From the NCBI RefSeq assembly GCF_920984675.1, contig NZ_CAKLBV010000013.1:33153-97152 (forward strand): 64,000 nucleotides of DNA, written 5' to 3'. The stretch comes from Methylobacterium sp. Leaf118 (GTDB lineage: Bacteria > Pseudomonadota > Alphaproteobacteria > Rhizobiales > Beijerinckiaceae). Each line of letters begins with the position of its first letter. The first letter of the stretch is position 1. Below, in pieces: positions 1 to 8,976 of the stretch. The notes under the pieces are model-generated. The model was given only the letters and a program-made list of their open reading frames with translations, was not told the origin of the DNA and did not search any database. A program made the position numbers and the translations under genes.

Positions 1-630
1 GGGCCGGGTCTCGCAGCTCAGGTTCACCCCGATCACGAGATCGGCGCCGAGTTCGCGGGCGAGGCGGACCGGCACCGGGTTGACCAGCGTGCCGTCCATG
101 AGGAGCCGGCCTTCGAGGGTGACCGGCGGGAACAGGCCCGGGATCGCGTAGGAGGCCCGCACGGCCTCGACCAGGGAGCCGCGCGTCAGCCAGACTTCGT
201 GTCCGGTGCCGAGTTCGGTCGCGACGGTGGCGAAGGCGAGCGGCAGGGTTTCGAGTTCGAAGCCCGTCAGTTCCCGGGCGAGGCGTCGGCGCAGGCGCTC
301 CCCGGCGATCAGCCCCGAGCCGGTCAGGCGCGGATCGATCATGCCCATGACCCGGCGGCGTGTGAGCGAGAGCGCGAAGTCCTTGAGCGCGCCGATCCGC
401 CCCGCCGCGTAGGCACCCCCCACCACCGCGCCGATGGAGCAGCCCGCGACCACCTCGGGATAGATGCCGGCCTCTTCCAGCGCCTCGATCACGCCGATAT
501 GCGACCAGCCGCGGGCCGAGCCGCCGCCGAGGGCGAGGCCGATCCGCGGTCCGCGCCGCTGCGTCGTCACGGGCTCCACGGCCCCATCGGGGAAGAGGGG
601 CGGCGTCGGACGCAGCGCCTCCAGCCTCAT
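1..630 (-). CDS. Patatin-like phospholipase/esterase (RssA/NTE family), truncated by window edge
   Basis: Probable serine lipid hydrolase using a Ser-Asp dyad. Read leftward from ATG at 630, the protein carries the oxyanion-hole motif GGGSARG near residue 33, the nucleophile motif GCSIG near residue 62, and [11 protein letters not shown] near the left edge, which is the catalytic DG motif plus the conserved NPVPV strand. About 210 codons are present and the C-terminus lies beyond base 1. The start codon overlaps the hisI stop in an ATGA arrangement, so the two are probably translationally coupled; a metabolic link to histidine synthesis is not obvious. Family assignment is firm, substrate unknown. 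Confidence 0.88.
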   Translation of the reverse strand, partial: MRLEALRPTPPLFPDGAVEPVTTQRRGPRIGLALGGGSARGWSHIGVIEALEEAGIYPEVVAGCSIGAVVGGAYAAGRIGALKDFALSLTRRRVMGMIDPRLTGSGLIAGERLRRRLARELTGFELETLPLAFATVATELGTGHEVWLTRGSLVEAVRASYAIPGLFPPVTLEGRLLMDGTLVNPVPVRLARELGADLVIGVNLSCETRP

Positions 631-1049
631 CGCGACGGATCGGCCGGAATCAGGACGGCGGCACCGTGGGCGGGATCAAGCTCGACCCTCCGGTAGAAGC
701 AGGAGCGGCGCCCGGTATGGCAACAGCCGCCATCCCCGCCGACCGCGACGCGGATCAGCACCGCGTCCTGATCGCAATCGACCCGCATCTCGACGATCCG
801 CTGGATCTGCCCCGAGGTCGCGCCCTTGTGCCAGAGCTCCCCGCGGGAGCGCGACCAGTACCACGCCTCCCCGGTCTCCAGGGTGCGGGCGAGGGAGGCC
901 GCGTTCATGTGGGCGAGCATGAGCACGCGCCCGTCCAGCGCATCGACGGCGATGCAGGCGATCAGCCCGTCCGGGCCGAAGCGCGGGGTCAGGTGGGTGC
1001 CCTCCTCGACCTCGGCGCGGGAGCCGGGTGTCTCGAACCGCTCGGTCAT
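627..1049 (-). CDS. hisI: Phosphoribosyl-AMP cyclohydrolase HisI
   Basis: Third step of histidine biosynthesis: opens the adenine ring of phosphoribosyl-AMP, in the cytoplasm. The 140-residue protein has the normal length for a monofunctional HisI without the HisE domain. It shows the family signatures [18 protein letters not shown], the metal-binding DCDQDA and the C-terminal [12 protein letters not shown]. It sits downstream of folE on the same strand with a 19-nt gap and overlaps the patatin gene by 3 nt. The folE-hisI-patatin order suggests one transcript. Confidence 0.96.
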   Translation of the reverse strand: MTERFETPGSRAEVEEGTHLTPRFGPDGLIACIAVDALDGRVLMLAHMNAASLARTLETGEAWYWSRSRGELWHKGATSGQIQRIVEMRVDCDQDAVLIRVAVGGDGGCCHTGRRSCFYRRVELDPAHGAAVLIPADPSR

Positions 1050-1068
1050 GGTGTCGATGCTGGCCCGG

Positions 1069-1878
1069 TCAGCCCTTGTTGTTCCGCACGAGGGTCAGGA
1101 AGCGGACCTGCTCGCTCGCGTCGTCCCGGTAGACGCCGCGGAACTGGGTGGTGATCGTCGAGACGCCGGCCTTCTGTACGCCGCGCATGGCCATGCAGAG
1201 ATGCTCCGCCTCGATCATCACGGCGCAGCCGCGGGGCTGGAGGATGCTCTCGATCGTGTCGGCGATCTGGGCCGTCATCGTCTCCTGCGTCTGGAGGCGG
1301 CGGGCGAAGGCATCGACCACACGGGCGAGCTTCGAGAGGCCGACGACACCCTTGGTCGGGTAATAGGCGATGTGGGCGAGGCCCATGAACGGCACCATGT
1401 GGTGCTCGCAATGGGAATAGAACGGGATATCGCGCACGAGCACGACATCGGAATAGCCCTCGACCTCCTCGAACACCCGCTCCAGCAGGACTTCGGCATC
1501 GGTGCGGTAGCCGCCGAAGATCTGCTCGTAGGCCTTCACCACGCGGGCGGGCGTGTCGATCAGACCCTCGCGGGTCGGATCGTCGCCGGCCCAGCGCAGC
1601 AGCGTGCGCACCGCGGCCTCGGCCTCCTGGCGGCTCGGGCGGCCAAGCGCGACCTCGTTCGGCACCCGCTGGGCCGAATCGGGCAAGGGAGCGATATTGG
1701 GGGCGATGTCCGGACGGCCGGGATCATTGGCGCCGCGCATCCCGTCGAGGCCGACGGCGCTCAGGCGTCGCTCGTCGTCGCTCATGCCGTAAGAAAGGGA
1801 TTTGAGGGCGGCATCCATGGCATCTCCGGCCTTCGCGACACGGGCCTTCATGGTCGTGCTGTCGGGCTTGGCGTACAT
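1069..1878 (-). CDS. folE: GTP cyclohydrolase I
   Basis: Converts GTP to dihydroneopterin triphosphate, the entry step of tetrahydrofolate (and, in methylotrophs, pterin) synthesis. The catalytic core shows the zinc-site motifs [10 protein letters not shown] and HLCMAMRGV and the substrate-binding [13 protein letters not shown] stretch. The reading frame stays open far upstream; the start at 1878 (MYAKPDSTT) gives 269 residues, which includes about 70 residues ahead of the conserved core that look disordered. A start at residue 10 of that product is also possible. Probably cotranscribed with hisI. Confidence 0.93.
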   Translation of the reverse strand: MYAKPDSTTMKARVAKAGDAMDAALKSLSYGMSDDERRLSAVGLDGMRGANDPGRPDIAPNIAPLPDSAQRVPNEVALGRPSRQEAEAAVRTLLRWAGDDPTREGLIDTPARVVKAYEQIFGGYRTDAEVLLERVFEEVEGYSDVVLVRDIPFYSHCEHHMVPFMGLAHIAYYPTKGVVGLSKLARVVDAFARRLQTQETMTAQIADTIESILQPRGCAVMIEAEHLCMAMRGVQKAGVSTITTQFRGVYRDDASEQVRFLTLVRNNKG

Positions 1879-2114
1879 CGTCGATCCGTCCCGGCGCCTT
1901 GCGGTATGAAGTGCCGACGCCCTCGACCGAACCGAATCCTGGGTCGGGGCGCGACCGGGGTCGATGGTGCCATTCTCGCGAAACGGCTTCGTCGGGCCTA
2001 TATCGTCGCATTCGCGCCGTCGCGCAATGCGCGGCGCGCGTATCTGGCTCAACGTTTCCTTGAGACGTCCGTCAAGCCCGCCTCTGGCCTGGGCCCCGGA
2101 CGAGAAGGTCCGTC

Positions 2115-2576
2115 ATGATCGACGACATCTACAACCGCCGCATTCTCGAACTCGCCGCCGATATTCCCCGGCTCGGGCGGCTGCCCGCGCCGGATGCCAC
2201 CGCCACCGCCCATTCGAAGCTGTGCGGATCGACCGTGACGGTCGATTTGGCGACCGATCCGGACGGCACCACGGTCACGGACTTCGCCCATGACGTGAAG
2301 GCCTGCGCCCTCGGGCAGGCCTCCTCGTCCCTGATGGCGCGCCACGTGGTCGGGTCGAGCGCCGCGGAATTGCGGGCCGTGCGCGAGCGGATGCGGGCCA
2401 TGCTGAAGGAGAACGGCCCGGCGCCGGACGGCAAATGGGCGGATCTCGCCGTCCTCGAGCCGGTGCGGGCGTTCCGAGCCCGCCACGCCTCGACGCTCCT
2501 CACCTTCGACGCGGTGGTCGACGCCCTCGACCGCATCGCCGCCCGCAAGGGATCGGGCGCGCCCGAGGCCGCATGA
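2115..2576 (+). CDS. IscU/NifU-like iron-sulfur scaffold with only two of three ligand cysteines
   Basis: The 153-residue protein aligns by eye with the IscU/NifU N-terminal fold. KLCGSTVTV corresponds to the first ligand-Cys loop and KACALGQASSSL to the second (GCGSAIASSSL in IscU). The third ligand, in the IscU motif HCS, reads RHAST here, so it is alanine. It therefore cannot hold a cluster exactly as IscU does. Scaffold, carrier or sulfur-acceptor function is an inference. It is divergent from folE (62 nt from the longest possible folE frame) and precedes yidD by 7 nt, so it is probably cotranscribed with yidD. Confidence 0.8.
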   Translation: MIDDIYNRRILELAADIPRLGRLPAPDATATAHSKLCGSTVTVDLATDPDGTTVTDFAHDVKACALGQASSSLMARHVVGSSAAELRAVRERMRAMLKENGPAPDGKWADLAVLEPVRAFRARHASTLLTFDAVVDALDRIAARKGSGAPEAA

Positions 2577-2583
2577 ACCACCC

Positions 2584-2934
2584 ATGATCCGACACGCGGC
2601 GCATCTCGCCATCCGAGCCTACCAACTCACCCTGTCGGGGCTGGTCGGGCGCCAGTGCCGGCACTGGCCCTCCTGCTCCGACTACACCGACGAGGCGATC
2701 CGGCGGTACGGCCTCTGGGCCGGCGGCTGGATGGGGGTGTCGCGGATTTGCCGCTGCGGTCCCTTCGGCACCCACGGAATCGACCTCGTGCCCGCGCGCG
2801 TTCCCGAGCGCGCGGCCTGGCACCGCCCCTGGCGCTACGGCCGCTGGCGCGGGGTCGAGGCGCCGCCGCCGCTCACCTGCGAGGCGGTGGAGGAGGGGGC
2901 GGGACGCGCCGCGGAGGCCCAGCCATCCCCGTAG
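2584..2934 (+). CDS. yidD: Membrane protein insertion efficiency factor YidD
   Basis: Small membrane-associated protein that aids YidC/Sec-dependent insertion of inner-membrane proteins. The 116-residue product contains the complete family signature: CRHWPSCSDYTDEAI, then RYGLWAGGW and RICRCGPFGTHGIDLVP, with the conserved cysteines. The C-terminal 45 residues are a low-complexity extension. It follows the scaffold gene by 7 nt, which is a common alphaproteobacterial arrangement. It is convergent with the Tim44-domain gene. Confidence 0.95.
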   Translation: MIRHAAHLAIRAYQLTLSGLVGRQCRHWPSCSDYTDEAIRRYGLWAGGWMGVSRICRCGPFGTHGIDLVPARVPERAAWHRPWRYGRWRGVEAPPPLTCEAVEEGAGRAAEAQPSP

Positions 2935-2961
2935 CCATCGATCCGCGGGCGTGGTCCCATG

Positions 2962-2992
2962 AAAAAGGGCGCCCGGCTCGCGCCGGACGCCC
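2962..2992 (-). terminator. Intrinsic terminator of the Tim44-domain gene
   Basis: On the minus strand an 11-bp GC-rich stem (one mismatch, tetraloop; arms at 2992-2982 and 2977-2967) is followed directly by five T residues (bases 2966-2962). It lies between the convergent yidD and Tim44-domain genes and is oriented to stop transcripts of the latter. Confidence 0.8.
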
Positions 2993-3018
2993 CTGAATTC
3001 AGCGCAGGATCGGGACGA

Positions 3019-4050
3019 TCAGCGGCCCTGCTGGATCGCCGAGAGCATCCACGGCCCGTTGGGCTCGCGCAGGAAGGTCCAGAACTCCTTGGCCTCCTGG
3101 GCACCGTTCTCGACGTGGCGGTTGGTGGCCCGCTCGAAGACCTCGTCGCGCAGGGAATAGCGCATGGCGACGGTGGCGTACGCGACCGGACCCTCGCGCC
3201 AGGCCTCCGACAGGTCACCCTGGAGAAGCTTCACGTCGGAGATGCGGTTGACGACGCCGCGGGCGGCGTTGGCGCGCAGCTCTTCCTCGAAATAGCCGAC
3301 CATTTCCGGCGTCGCGATGCGGCGCAGGGTGGCGAGGTCCTCGCGGCCATAGGCGCCCTGGACCTCGGAGAGGGTCCGCTCGAAGGCCTGGAAGTCCTCC
3401 GGCTTCACCTGGATCGGCTGCGGACGGGCCATTCCGGCGGAACCGGCGCCCATCGGGTTCAGGCCGCCAAGACCACCTGGCACAGGACCACCCGGCACCG
3501 GGCCGCTCTGCGTCGCCCCACCCGGCATTGACCCCGCTTGCGGCGGGCCGTTCGGGTCGAGGTTGGAGCGGGCATAGCCGCCGGTGTTGGCCATGGCGGG
3601 CTGCGCGCCCTGCTGGCGGCGGCGGAAGAACCGCACCGCGAACATGACGATCAGCGCGAGCAGACCGATCTGGAGGATCAGCCCGAGGAACGAGGCGATG
3701 CCGCCGAGGCCACCGGAGAAGCCCGCCCCGAGCAGCGCGCCGAACAGGCCGGCGCCGAGCAGGCCCGCCATGAAGCCGCCGCCGAAACGCGGGCGGTTGG
3801 GGGCCGCCATGCCGGGATTGTTCATCCCGGGGCTGGGGCTCGTCTGCGAGCGCTGCATCGGCGCGCCGCCCATCGTGCCCGGCGAGGTCGCCGTGCCGGC
3901 GGGCGGGGCATAGGTCTTGGAGCCGCGGGAGCCGAAATTCGATCCGCCTCCGCCCGGCCGCGCCTCGACGACGGGCGCCGCCACGGCAAGCGAGGCCGCG
4001 AGCGCGAGGAGGGTCACGACGCGCCTGCGGCGCGCGGGAGAGGAAGCCAT
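3019..4050 (-). CDS. Tim44-like domain protein with signal peptide and glycine-rich membrane segment
   Basis: A 343-residue envelope protein. The start at 4050 gives a typical signal peptide (MASSPARRRR followed by an Ala/Leu core ending near residue 30, VVEARP). Then come a Gly/Ser/Pro-rich stretch, a strongly hydrophobic glycine-rich block near residues 95-145 ending in positive residues (RFFRRRQQ), a Pro/Gly linker, and a C-terminal Tim44-like domain (about 210-343; FQAFERTLSEVQGAY, EMVGYFEEEL, EAKEFWTFLR). In mitochondria the domain tethers the import motor; the bacterial role is poorly defined. An in-frame ATG at 4071 is an alternative start. An intrinsic terminator follows. Confidence 0.85.
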   Translation of the reverse strand: MASSPARRRRVVTLLALAASLAVAAPVVEARPGGGGSNFGSRGSKTYAPPAGTATSPGTMGGAPMQRSQTSPSPGMNNPGMAAPNRPRFGGGFMAGLLGAGLFGALLGAGFSGGLGGIASFLGLILQIGLLALIVMFAVRFFRRRQQGAQPAMANTGGYARSNLDPNGPPQAGSMPGGATQSGPVPGGPVPGGLGGLNPMGAGSAGMARPQPIQVKPEDFQAFERTLSEVQGAYGREDLATLRRIATPEMVGYFEEELRANAARGVVNRISDVKLLQGDLSEAWREGPVAYATVAMRYSLRDEVFERATNRHVENGAQEAKEFWTFLREPNGPWMLSAIQQGR

Positions 4051-4139
4051 CGGGTAAACCTCGGTCACCATCTGCAAGCGGGCGGGAAATCGCCCTCTCA
4101 AAGATGGTGACGGCCCAGCCGGGTTTTTAGTCCATCCGT

Positions 4140-5219
4140 TCAGCCCGCGGCCGGGAAGACGAGACGGACGGTCGCGCCCTCGCCGGGGCGGCTGTCGATC
4201 GAGATGGTTCCGTTCTGCCGCTTCATCAGCCCGTGGACGATGGCGAGCCCTGCCCCGCGCCCGGCCTCCCGGGTGGTGGCGAAGGGGGCGAGCGCCCGCG
4301 ACTGCATCTCCGGCGTCAGTCCGTGGCCGGTATCCGTCACCGTGAGGACGACGGCGCCGGCCTCGGGGCGCTGCAGGGTGCGGTCCCCGGGCTCGACCAT
4401 GGAAAGCACGAGGCTGATGCGGCCCTCGCCCGCCATCGCCTCGCAGGCATTGGCCAGGATGTGGGCGAGCGCCAGCTCGACCTGGGTCGGATTGCACAGG
4501 GCCGCCGGTAGTCCCTCCGGCACCGTCAGGTCGAGGCGAATGCCGGGCGGCAAGCCCGGGCGCAGGCCGGTCAGCGCCGTCTCCACCGCCGCGCCGAGAT
4601 CGACCGGGCGCAGATCCGGCGCGATGCGGCGGGAATGGGCCAGCAGCTGGCGCGTCAGCGCGGCGGCGCGTTCGGAGGCCTCCGTCGAACGGGTGACCGC
4701 CCGCTGGATGAACGGCTCGGGCCGGTCGCCGAGACGGCGCTTCAGGCCGTCGATGTAGCCGATCAGGATCTGGAGGAAATTGTTGAACTCGTGCGCGACG
4801 CTGTTGGTGAGGAGCCCCAGCGCCTCCCGCTGCCGCGACAGGGCCAGCGCCCCTTCCGCCTCCCGGCGCCGGGTCGCGTCGACGATCTGGACGAGGAAGC
4901 GGCCCGCGGCCCCCGGCATCGGAGCCGCAAAGGTCTCGCCCCAGAACGAGGCGCCGTCCGCCCGGGCGAGGAGCAATTCGACCTGCACGCCCTCGCCGCG
5001 CCCGAGGGCGTCCCGCAGGGTGGTCCAGCCGGCATGGTCGGCGTGGCGGCATTCGAGCGAGGCGAAAGGCCGTCCGGCGAGCGCATCCCCCGGGAGCCCC
5101 GTCAAGGCGAGAAAGGGCGGGTTCGCGGCGGCGACGACCAGGCCGGCCTCCGCGGTCGCGAGGACGAGGGAGGGCAGCGGCAGGGCCGCCAGGACGACGT
5201 CCTCGGGAAGCGCGCGCAT
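4140..5219 (-). CDS. PAS-domain sensor histidine kinase
   Basis: A 359-residue soluble-looking sensor kinase. A PAS domain covers about residues 10-125. The dimerisation/phospho-acceptor helix includes VAHEFNNFLQIL with the expected phosphorylated His at 143. The ATPase domain follows, with the N-box (ANACEAM), G1 (TDTGHGL) and G2-like (GRGAGLAIV) motifs up to the C-terminus. No transmembrane segment and no response regulator gene were seen nearby, so it is an orphan kinase within this window. Signal and output are unknown. Confidence 0.9.
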   Translation of the reverse strand: MRALPEDVVLAALPLPSLVLATAEAGLVVAAANPPFLALTGLPGDALAGRPFASLECRHADHAGWTTLRDALGRGEGVQVELLLARADGASFWGETFAAPMPGAAGRFLVQIVDATRRREAEGALALSRQREALGLLTNSVAHEFNNFLQILIGYIDGLKRRLGDRPEPFIQRAVTRSTEASERAAALTRQLLAHSRRIAPDLRPVDLGAAVETALTGLRPGLPPGIRLDLTVPEGLPAALCNPTQVELALAHILANACEAMAGEGRISLVLSMVEPGDRTLQRPEAGAVVLTVTDTGHGLTPEMQSRALAPFATTREAGRGAGLAIVHGLMKRQNGTISIDSRPGEGATVRLVFPAAG

Positions 5220-5318
5220 GCGATAGGTCAGGCTGCCGAAGGCCGGGCCGCTCGGACCCTGGAGCCCGATCGATAGCCGCTTTGCCCGCGCTTCGATACT
5301 GCCCGACGCCCGGCCGTG

Positions 5319-6008
5319 TCAGCGGTTCGCTGTCGTGACCGGCGAGGCGCCGTTGTTGAGCGTCACCCAGGCCCGCCCGTCCTGTCCCTCGCGCTTGACG
5401 AAGGAATAGCCGGTGCGCTGCCAGGGCAGGACCGCGTTGGTCTTGTTGTCGAGGATCAGGTCGCCCCGGTCGGTGCGGACCATGAGCACGGCGTGGCCCT
5501 CGCCGATCTCATCGATCACCACGGTCATGCGCAGGGCCCGACGGGGAAGACGCCGCTCGATCAGCATCCGGCGCTTGAGGAGCTGGATGTCCTCGCAATC
5601 GCCGAAGCCGTCGTCGGGGAAGTCCCAGCGGTCGACGACCCCCCAATGAGCCGCGTCGGTGATCGGCTTGATGCGGGCATTGACCCGGCGGTTCACCGTG
5701 GCCAGCGTCTGCCACACGGCGGGGGTGAGGGCGACGAGAGCGGGCTCGCTGGTGTCGACGGCGCACTCAGTCGGGTGGCGGGTGCAGAACTCGTTCCAGG
5801 CGGCCACGGGCCGGGCCGGCGCGCCCTGGTCGGCGGCGGTGCCAGCCTCGGGAAGGGATGCGACGGTCTGGGCCTGGGTGGTGGCGCCGCCGAGCAGCAG
5901 GGTCGCCCCGAGGAGGGAGAGGTGGGCGGTCCGGCGCAGGCGCTGCGCCACCGACCCGCGCAGGGCCGTCGAACCGTCGCCGACGTCCCGAAGCACCGCG
6001 TACCGCAT
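5319..6008 (-). CDS. Transglutaminase-like cysteine peptidase (BTLCP, LapG-like), copy 1
   Basis: Secreted or periplasmic papain-fold peptidase of the BTLCP family (PF06035). The start at 6008 gives a signal peptide-like N-terminus (hydrophobic core near residues 28-47, TTQAQT). The presumed triad is Cys138 (GDCED), His172 (GEGHAVL) and Asp187 (LILDNKT). Family member LapG of Pseudomonas cleaves large adhesins under c-di-GMP control; that role is only an analogy here. A closely similar paralogue lies 159 nt upstream on the same strand, and a PilZ protein is next to that. No LapD- or LapA-like gene is in the window. Confidence 0.9.
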   Translation of the reverse strand: MRYAVLRDVGDGSTALRGSVAQRLRRTAHLSLLGATLLLGGATTQAQTVASLPEAGTAADQGAPARPVAAWNEFCTRHPTECAVDTSEPALVALTPAVWQTLATVNRRVNARIKPITDAAHWGVVDRWDFPDDGFGDCEDIQLLKRRMLIERRLPRRALRMTVVIDEIGEGHAVLMVRTDRGDLILDNKTNAVLPWQRTGYSFVKREGQDGRAWVTLNNGASPVTTANR

Positions 6009-6167
6009 GGCCGACCGTCCTGCCGCCCTCGTGTAATGGCAAAGCTTGCACGGGCTCGCATCCGGCTCAATATGCAAATGAAGGAAAGGTGAAGGCGCGA
6101 GGTCCCATTCCCGTGCCGAAGCGAGACATCCGGTGATCGGCTGGCAAACCGGCCACACCGGAATGTC

Positions 6168-6827
6168 TTACCGGTTGGCGGTGACGATCGGAGAGGTCGC
6201 GCCGCCGAGCGAGACCCAGGCCTGGCTGTCCTGGCCCTCGCGCTTGATGAAGACGTAGCCGGTCTCGTGCCACGCCGTCACGGCGCTGGTCTTGTTGTCG
6301 AGGATGTAATCGCCCCGGTCGGTGATCAGGGTGAGCACGGCGTGGCCCTCGCCCTTCTCGTCGATCACCACCGTCATCCGCATGGCGCGCCGGGGCAGGC
6401 CGGCCTCCGCCAGCAGGCGCCGCTTCAGCAACTGGAAGTCCTCGCAATCGCCCGCCCCGTCCTCGGCGAGGTCCCAGCGGTCGGGACGGCCCCAATGCTC
6501 CTGATCGGTGACCGGTCGGATCAGCCGGTTCACGCGCCGGTTGACCGCCACGAGGGTGGACCAGACCGACGGCGTGAGGGTGATGCGGGTGGGCTCGGCG
6601 CGGTCGAACGCGCATTCCTCCGGGTAGGACTGGCAAAAGTCGGTCCAGGCCAGGATCGGGCGGGCCTCGGCGCCGGGGGTGAGTCCGGCGCTGACGCCGG
6701 GCAGAGCCGCCAGGGTCTGGGCCGTCGCCGGGCCGGGCCCGAACAGACCGGCGCAGAGCGCGAGGGTGGCCAGGATCCCGCTCTTGAGGAGCCCGGTCCT
6801 GAGTAGTCCTGTATCGGCGTTGCGCAT
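6168..6827 (-). CDS. Transglutaminase-like cysteine peptidase (BTLCP, LapG-like), copy 2
   Basis: Tandem paralogue of the gene at 5319-6008. The start at 6827 gives a 219-residue precursor with a signal peptide (core near residues 18-36, PATAQT). Presumed triad: Cys128 (GDCED), His162 (GEGHAVL) and Asp177 (YILDNKT). Conserved blocks shared with copy 1 include VNRRVN, HWG-x-x-DRWD, QLLKRR, MRMTVVIDE, FIKREGQD and the C-terminal TANR. The two mature proteins are similar over their full length, so this is a local duplication in which both copies kept the catalytic residues. A transcript including copy 1 is likely. Confidence 0.9.
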   Translation of the reverse strand: MRNADTGLLRTGLLKSGILATLALCAGLFGPGPATAQTLAALPGVSAGLTPGAEARPILAWTDFCQSYPEECAFDRAEPTRITLTPSVWSTLVAVNRRVNRLIRPVTDQEHWGRPDRWDLAEDGAGDCEDFQLLKRRLLAEAGLPRRAMRMTVVIDEKGEGHAVLTLITDRGDYILDNKTSAVTAWHETGYVFIKREGQDSQAWVSLGGATSPIVTANR

Positions 6828-7299
6828 CGCAGCTGTCCTTGGAACGAAGCCAGGATGTCGCCGCACCCCCTCCGCCGCGCTGAAGCCGATGCGCGCAATT
6901 TTATCGATTCGCCCCCCCGGACCGGCGCTGCGCGGAAACGGCGAACCGGGGATCAGGGGGTTGGTGTAAATCCGCCGGATCGGATTAGCGGGGCGGAAAC
7001 CATCCGCCCGTCGCGCGACGGGCCGGCACCCGCGCCGGCCGGGCGTTGCGCCCGCCGCCGCTCCGGGCAGAGCGGGGGCCGCCTGGGAAAAACCCGCGGC
7101 GGGGGCCGGGGACGGGATACGGGGGGACGACGGGCCCGATCGCGCGGAGGCGGCCACGCCGCTCCGGCTTCAGTCACGCAGGAGGCAAGTGTCGGGGGGG
7201 GCGTCGGCCCGGGCCCCGCGCGGCGGGCGGCCGAAGGTCGAGGCTCGAACACGCAAGGAGCGGGACGGTGGAGGCCGGCGGGCGCCGGACCGCGCCCGC
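6828..7299. other. Intergenic region, no gene seen
   Basis: About 470 bases of extreme G-rich, low-complexity sequence between a BTLCP gene and the PilZ gene, both on the minus strand. Several G runs occur (for example near 7120 and 7195). Open frames crossing it have no recognisable domain and look like compositional artefacts. It should contain the BTLCP promoter and the PilZ gene's 3' end, but no confident promoter or terminator was found. Confidence 0.5.
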
Positions 7300-7926
7300 T
7301 CAGAGCGTGATGCCCTCGTGGAAGCGGTCGGGGGAGATCGGCAGCATGAACTGGGCGCCGATGCCCCCCTCGAAGTAGCGCACGACCCGGCTCGGGGTCG
7401 AGCCGACCATGACGCTCGCGCCGATCGGCGGGGCGGTCGCGGTGGCCAGGGCCACGCCCGACATCGAGATGTCGATGACCCGCGCCGGGATGATCCGTCC
7501 GTTTTCCAGGCGGATCTCCACGCCGGGCTTGACCGGCACGAGACGCTCGTGCGTGCGCCCCTCGGGCAGCCCGAGGCTCTCGCGGTTGGCGAGCCACATG
7601 AGCTGGGAGGCGATCTTCTCGCGCTTGCGTGGCGTGGCGTTCAACTGAATCGCGAAGCCGGCCGGCGGGTGGCGCACGATCACGCCCTCCAGCCGCCCGA
7701 TCTGCTCGAGGTAGAGCACCACGCGTTCGCCGATGGTGCCGAGCACCGCGCAGGTCACGCGCACGCCGCCCGGGGACATGTCCACGGTCTGGCAGGGATA
7801 TTCCCGGCGGTCCGAGAGCATGTAGCGGCCGAGCAACTCGGTGCGCACGCGTTGGTGGCGCCGTTTGTCGAGGGTGCGGGCGGCGAGCGGGCGCGAGAGA
7901 GGCCCGCTCAGGGAGAGCTCGGTCAT
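7300..7926 (-). CDS. Tandem PilZ-domain protein (probable c-di-GMP effector)
   Basis: A 208-residue cytoplasmic protein with two PilZ-like halves. The first (about 20-110) has the c-di-GMP signature: an RxxxR motif at residues 22-26 (RRHQR) and DMSPGG at 49-54 (the D/NxSxxG motif). The second (about 125-205) has DISMSG near residue 152 but no clear RxxxR, so it may not bind ligand. No enzymatic domain is attached. It lies upstream of two LapG-like peptidase genes on the same strand. A regulatory link to them is inference only. Confidence 0.87.
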   Translation of the reverse strand: MTELSLSGPLSRPLAARTLDKRRHQRVRTELLGRYMLSDRREYPCQTVDMSPGGVRVTCAVLGTIGERVVLYLEQIGRLEGVIVRHPPAGFAIQLNATPRKREKIASQLMWLANRESLGLPEGRTHERLVPVKPGVEIRLENGRIIPARVIDISMSGVALATATAPPIGASVMVGSTPSRVVRYFEGGIGAQFMLPISPDRFHEGITL

Positions 7927-8039
7927 GCTGATTCGGCGGCCCGGAGATCGGACGTCTCGAATCGATCAGTACCGCCAGGGCCGTTACGAAAGGCTTGCCT
8001 CCGACGATTGAACTCCTTCCAGTTGCGCTCCGGTGCCGA

Positions 8040-8660
8040 TTACGACCCGTTGCGTCCCCCTTCGTGGACGAGGAGATGCCCGAACCGGATCGGGCGCAGG
8101 TCGTTGGCGGGCTCGGGCAGGCCCTCGGGGAGGCCGCGCGCCATCGGATCGGGGAGGGGGGCGTCGAGGACCCGCTGCGACACCGTCTCGACCCGCAGGA
8201 CCGGGCGGGTGCCGAGCCAGGTCGGGATGCAATGGGGGCTCAAGGCCCCGATCAGGCGCGCCTGCGTCTTGCCGCGATGGCGCAGGGGCAGGAGCATCAG
8301 TTCGAGGTCGATCGTCTCGTCCCGGGCGGTGACGCCGGTCAGTCCCGCCACCATGCCGATGGTGTCGCCGGTCACCGTCTCGACGAGGCGCATCGGATCG
8401 GCCTCGCTCCCGCGCGCCGCCTCGCCCCACAGGTGGGCGAAGGCGGTGCCCCGCAGCTCCCGCCCGAACAGGGCGCAGAGGCGGGTGCCCGCGAGCCGCA
8501 CCGTACCGGTCCGCGACACCGGATCGATCTCCAGGATGAAACTGTCGGCGAGGAGATTGCGAATCGCGCCGGGCTCGATCTCGCCGCGCTCCGGAGCGGC
8601 GCGTTCGCCCCGCAGGCGGTCCCAATAGGCATGCAACTGGCGGCTCGTGGGATGCTTCAT
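8040..8660 (-). CDS. PAS_5-type sensory domain protein (PF07310)
   Basis: A stand-alone alphaproteobacterial PAS-like protein of about 206 residues. Family features are the N-terminal QLHAYWDRLRGERAAPER, the central LADSFILEID and RLAGTRLCALFGREL, and the late LLPLRHRGKTQARLIGAL. Start chosen at 8660 (MKHPTS) because GCGGAA lies a few bases upstream; an ATG at 8672 adds MRNI. No kinase or output domain. Members often occur as single proteins of unknown role, probably small-molecule or redox sensing. Confidence 0.82.
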   Translation of the reverse strand: MKHPTSRQLHAYWDRLRGERAAPERGEIEPGAIRNLLADSFILEIDPVSRTGTVRLAGTRLCALFGRELRGTAFAHLWGEAARGSEADPMRLVETVTGDTIGMVAGLTGVTARDETIDLELMLLPLRHRGKTQARLIGALSPHCIPTWLGTRPVLRVETVSQRVLDAPLPDPMARGLPEGLPEPANDLRPIRFGHLLVHEGGRNGS

Positions 8661-8976
8661 AATGTTCCGCATCGATACGGCCCGCCCCAAAACGGACCTC
8701 GGATTCGCGTCTTGGCGGAACGGTTCACTCGCTCCGTGCCGGCCTCGGGTGAGGCAGCGCACACCCTATGCCGCGGCCTTCGCCGGCGCCCGTGAAAGCC
8801 TTTCTTAACCTTAACGCGGCGGGCGCGGTCCCGGCCCTGCCGCACCGCCGTGCTGCCGGAGCCTTGGCGGGATCGAGGGCGGTGCCGCAGGAAGCGGCGG
8901 CCCGCGCGCAGCAAGAGCCCTGGATTCTCCGCAGCAGGCCCTTGCGGGGCGGGCGCCCACGCCGACATGGTGCGGG
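8661..8976. other. Divergent intergenic region, no gene seen
   Basis: Lies between the leftward PAS_5 gene and the rightward rhomboid gene, and should contain both promoters. A local AT-rich element (TTAACCTTAACG at about 8810) stands out in the GC-rich background. It resembles two TTAA half-sites but lacks the TTAA-N7-TTAA spacing of a CtrA box. Confidence 0.4.

Noticed and set aside
4051..5052. Upstream extension of the Tim44-domain gene into the kinase gene
   Set aside because: The extension overlaps the kinase frame and is Arg/Pro-rich. A proper signal peptide begins at 4050.
8804..8818. CtrA box (TTAA-N7-TTAA)
   Set aside because: The two TTAA elements are separated by two bases, not seven.
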